Assembly: GCA_028292075.1 (NCBI GenBank)
Contig: JAQGNA010000755.1
Coordinates: 1-7,464 of the forward strand
Length of the DNA stretch: 7,464 nucleotides
Source of the DNA: Rhodoferax sp.
GTDB lineage: Bacteria; Pseudomonadota; Gammaproteobacteria; Burkholderiales; Burkholderiaceae
Reading direction: 5' to 3'
This document shows positions 6,035-7,464 of the stretch, in pieces (the stretch's first letter is position 1; the number at the start of each line of letters is the position of its first letter). A program made the translations under genes and the position numbers. The notes under the pieces are model-generated. The model did not search any database, had not been told where the DNA came from, and was given only the letters and a program-made list of their open reading frames with translations.

Positions 6035-7386
6035 TGACAGCAGCATTCCCCGGGTCCGCGGACCGCGACGCGATCGACGCCCTCCACCCCCTCCACCCGA
6101 TGCAACCCATCCATCCCATGGCCGCCATCCGCCCATGGCGCACCTGGACGGCCACAGAGTGGCTGCTGTCGACGGGGCTCGTCGTCTATGGGTTCTTTGC
6201 CACCGGCTCGGTCGCGGGCGTGTACATCGGCCAGGGCCTCCTGCTGCTGGCAGCAGCCATCCTGGCACCTCGCATTCTGCGAGAGCGGCTTTGGTGGCAG
6301 CCGCCCATGGTGGTGGGCCTGGTGCTGCTGGGCTACATCACGCTGCACACCCTTTGGTTGTCGGGGCTGAGCGGGCCCACCTGGCACGCGGTCAACCGCT
6401 ACCAGGAACTCTGGCTCGCGCCCCTGCTGCTGGCGCTCATGCGGCTGGCCCCCGACCGGCGCATCTACTACCGCGCGGTGATCACCGGCGCCACCGTGCT
6501 GGCCCTGATCCACTGGACCGGCCTTTGGCTGCACACGCCGCGACTGGAAATGTTCCTCGAATCGCGCCGTATCTCCGCGGGCTTCGGTTTCGCCATCTGC
6601 GCCTTCCTGCTGCTGATGCAGGCGCGCCACCATCCGCACCCCTGGCGACTGCGCGCGCTCGCCGCCTTTCTGGCGGCCACCGTGCTCTTTGCTGCAGCGG
6701 GGCGCACCGGCTACCTGGTGGTGATCCTGCTGGTGGCGGTTGCAACCTGGCAGCACAGCCCGCGCCGCTGGCGCTGGGTGGCCAGCATCGTCCTGCCGGC
6801 GCTGATCCTCGGTCTGGCCGGCATGTCGTCGCTGGTGCAGAAGCGGGTCCATGAGACGGTTGACAACGTGCAGCAGGACGGCAAGGTCAACACCACCTCG
6901 ACCGGCATCCGCGTGCACATGCTGATGGTCGCCAAGCAGTTGCTCGACGCGCATCCGCTGGCGGGCGTGGGCTATGCCAACTACGGGGAGGCACATCGCG
7001 CGGTGGTTCAACGCATGGTTGGCAATGACGCGGAAGCCTATGCCAAGCTGCCCCAGACCTGGCGCTTCACCGACAACCCGCACAACGAATACCTCATGCA
7101 CCTGCTCGGCGGCGGTGTCCCCGCGCTCTGCCTTTACCTGGCCTGGCTGGGCATGACCCTGCGCGAGGCGCGCCATGCCATCGGTGGCAAGGGCGTGTTG
7201 CTGGTCGGCCTCTGCCTGGCGTTCGCTCTCGGCGGCCTGTTCAATTCGCTGCTGATGGATTTCGTCGAGGGCCATCTCTACATCGGTCTGCTGGCCTGGT
7301 TACTGGCCAGCATGCGGCCCCGCCCGGCGCCGGCAACCGCCGCGCCCACGACTGCGGCGACCACTGCGGCCACCACCCCGCGATGA
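6034..7386 (+). CDS. waaL: WaaL-type O-antigen ligase / Wzy_C-family membrane protein
   Basis: Polytopic inner-membrane protein of 450 residues, probably joining an undecaprenyl-linked glycan to lipid A-core in the periplasm. About ten to twelve hydrophobic segments are visible from residue 40 onward, with a large hydrophilic periplasmic loop at about 270-360. Conserved features are GRTGY at 223-227, TGIR at 290-293, HPLAGVGYANYG in the loop and NPHNEYL at 348-354. Arg224, Arg293 and His350 plausibly correspond to the Arg and His residues important in studied WaaL enzymes (inference). The ATG overlaps the msbA stop by one base (TGATG); TTG at 6031 and ATG at 6100 or 6118 are alternatives. The N-terminus has four xHP/xQP triplets at 17-28 and the C-terminus ends in an Ala/Thr/Pro tail with a duplicated TAAT. 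The same Pfam family includes Wzy polymerases and protein O-oligosaccharyltransferases; the msbA context favours ligase. Confidence 0.8.
   Translation: MTAAFPGSADRDAIDALHPLHPMQPIHPMAAIRPWRTWTATEWLLSTGLVVYGFFATGSVAGVYIGQGLLLLAAAILAPRILRERLWWQPPMVVGLVLLGYITLHTLWLSGLSGPTWHAVNRYQELWLAPLLLALMRLAPDRRIYYRAVITGATVLALIHWTGLWLHTPRLEMFLESRRISAGFGFAICAFLLLMQARHHPHPWRLRALAAFLAATVLFAAAGRTGYLVVILLVAVATWQHSPRRWRWVASIVLPALILGLAGMSSLVQKRVHETVDNVQQDGKVNTTSTGIRVHMLMVAKQLLDAHPLAGVGYANYGEAHRAVVQRMVGNDAEAYAKLPQTWRFTDNPHNEYLMHLLGGGVPALCLYLAWLGMTLREARHAIGGKGVLLVGLCLAFALGGLFNSLLMDFVEGHLYIGLLAWLLASMRPRPAPATAAPTTAATTAATTPR
7351..7374 (+). repeat. 12-bp tandem duplication in the 3' end of the ligase gene
   Basis: ACTGCGGCGACC is followed directly by ACTGCGGCCACC, two in-frame copies with one mismatch, each encoding Thr-Ala-Ala-Thr in the C-terminal tail after the last membrane helix. 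A change in copy number would keep the reading frame and only lengthen or shorten the tail. Confidence 0.7.
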
Positions 7387-7464
7387 AACGCATCCTGGTC
7401 ATCACCACGCGGCAGATCGGCGACGTGCTGCTGACCACGCCACTGATCCGCGCCGCCCGCCAGC
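7383..7464 (+). CDS. Family 9 (heptosyltransferase-type) glycosyltransferase, N-terminal fragment
   Basis: Only 27 complete codons are present before the window ends. The N-terminus MKRILVITTRQIGDVLLTTP followed by LIRAAR is characteristic of glycosyltransferase family 9, the ADP-heptose:LPS heptosyltransferases (WaaC, WaaF, WaaQ). The first beta strand leads into the conserved R-x-IGD-x-LLTTP loop. The ATG overlaps the ligase stop as ATGA, and no Shine-Dalgarno sequence is apparent, so coupled translation is likely. Its place downstream of msbA and a ligase gene fits LPS core assembly in the cytoplasm. Which heptosyltransferase it is cannot be decided from 27 residues. Confidence 0.85.
   Translation, partial: MKRILVITTRQIGDVLLTTPLIRAARQ

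Noticed and set aside
4334..6268. A 644-codon open frame on the minus strand, opposite msbA
   Set aside because: It lies antisense to a complete msbA with all ABC motifs. Its translation is rich in Gln, Arg, Gly and His with no domain, as expected from high-GC third-position bias. It is a shadow frame.
5998..7275. A 425-codon open frame on the minus strand, opposite the ligase gene
   Set aside because: Antisense shadow of the WaaL-like gene. It has low-complexity His/Gln/Arg composition and no recognisable fold, start context or membrane pattern.

Overview
This is a GC-rich window with densely packed genes. It looks like chromosomal DNA of a betaproteobacterium, probably order Burkholderiales and possibly near Comamonadaceae. 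That placement rests on codon use, protein style and gene content; no marker here fixes the genus. Everything recognisable serves the Gram-negative cell envelope. I see no mobile element, CRISPR array, tRNA or rRNA.

The window holds two gene sets that diverge from a 136-bp region at 4165-4300. Leftward (minus strand) are a WaaE/KdtX-like family 2 glycosyltransferase (3403-4164), a second family 2 glycosyltransferase with a galactosyltransferase-type C-terminal motif (2540-3406), tolB (1242-2543), pal (643-1173) and the 5' part of cpoB/ybgF (646 down to the window edge). Rightward (plus strand) are msbA (4301-6034), a WaaL-type O-antigen ligase/polymerase (6034-7386) and the first codons of a family 9 (heptosyltransferase-type) glycosyltransferase (from 7383).

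The two sets fit together functionally. MsbA flips lipid A-core across the inner membrane. The two or three glycosyltransferases probably build the lipopolysaccharide core or related glycans. The WaaL-like protein would attach polymer to core on the periplasmic side. TolB, Pal and CpoB are the periplasmic and outer-membrane half of the Tol-Pal machine, which keeps the outer membrane tethered and constricting during division.

Three points stand out. First, tolB directly follows glycosyltransferase genes, not tolQRA, with a 4-base overlap, so the classical tol-pal cluster appears divided. Second, nearly every gene junction is an ATGA or TGATG overlap; the exception is tolB-pal, which has a 68-bp gap with a small hairpin and a consensus ribosome binding site. 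Third, the TolB signal peptide carries a twin-arginine-like motif. I found no convincing new biological system; this is mainly an envelope-biogenesis locus with a somewhat unusual arrangement.
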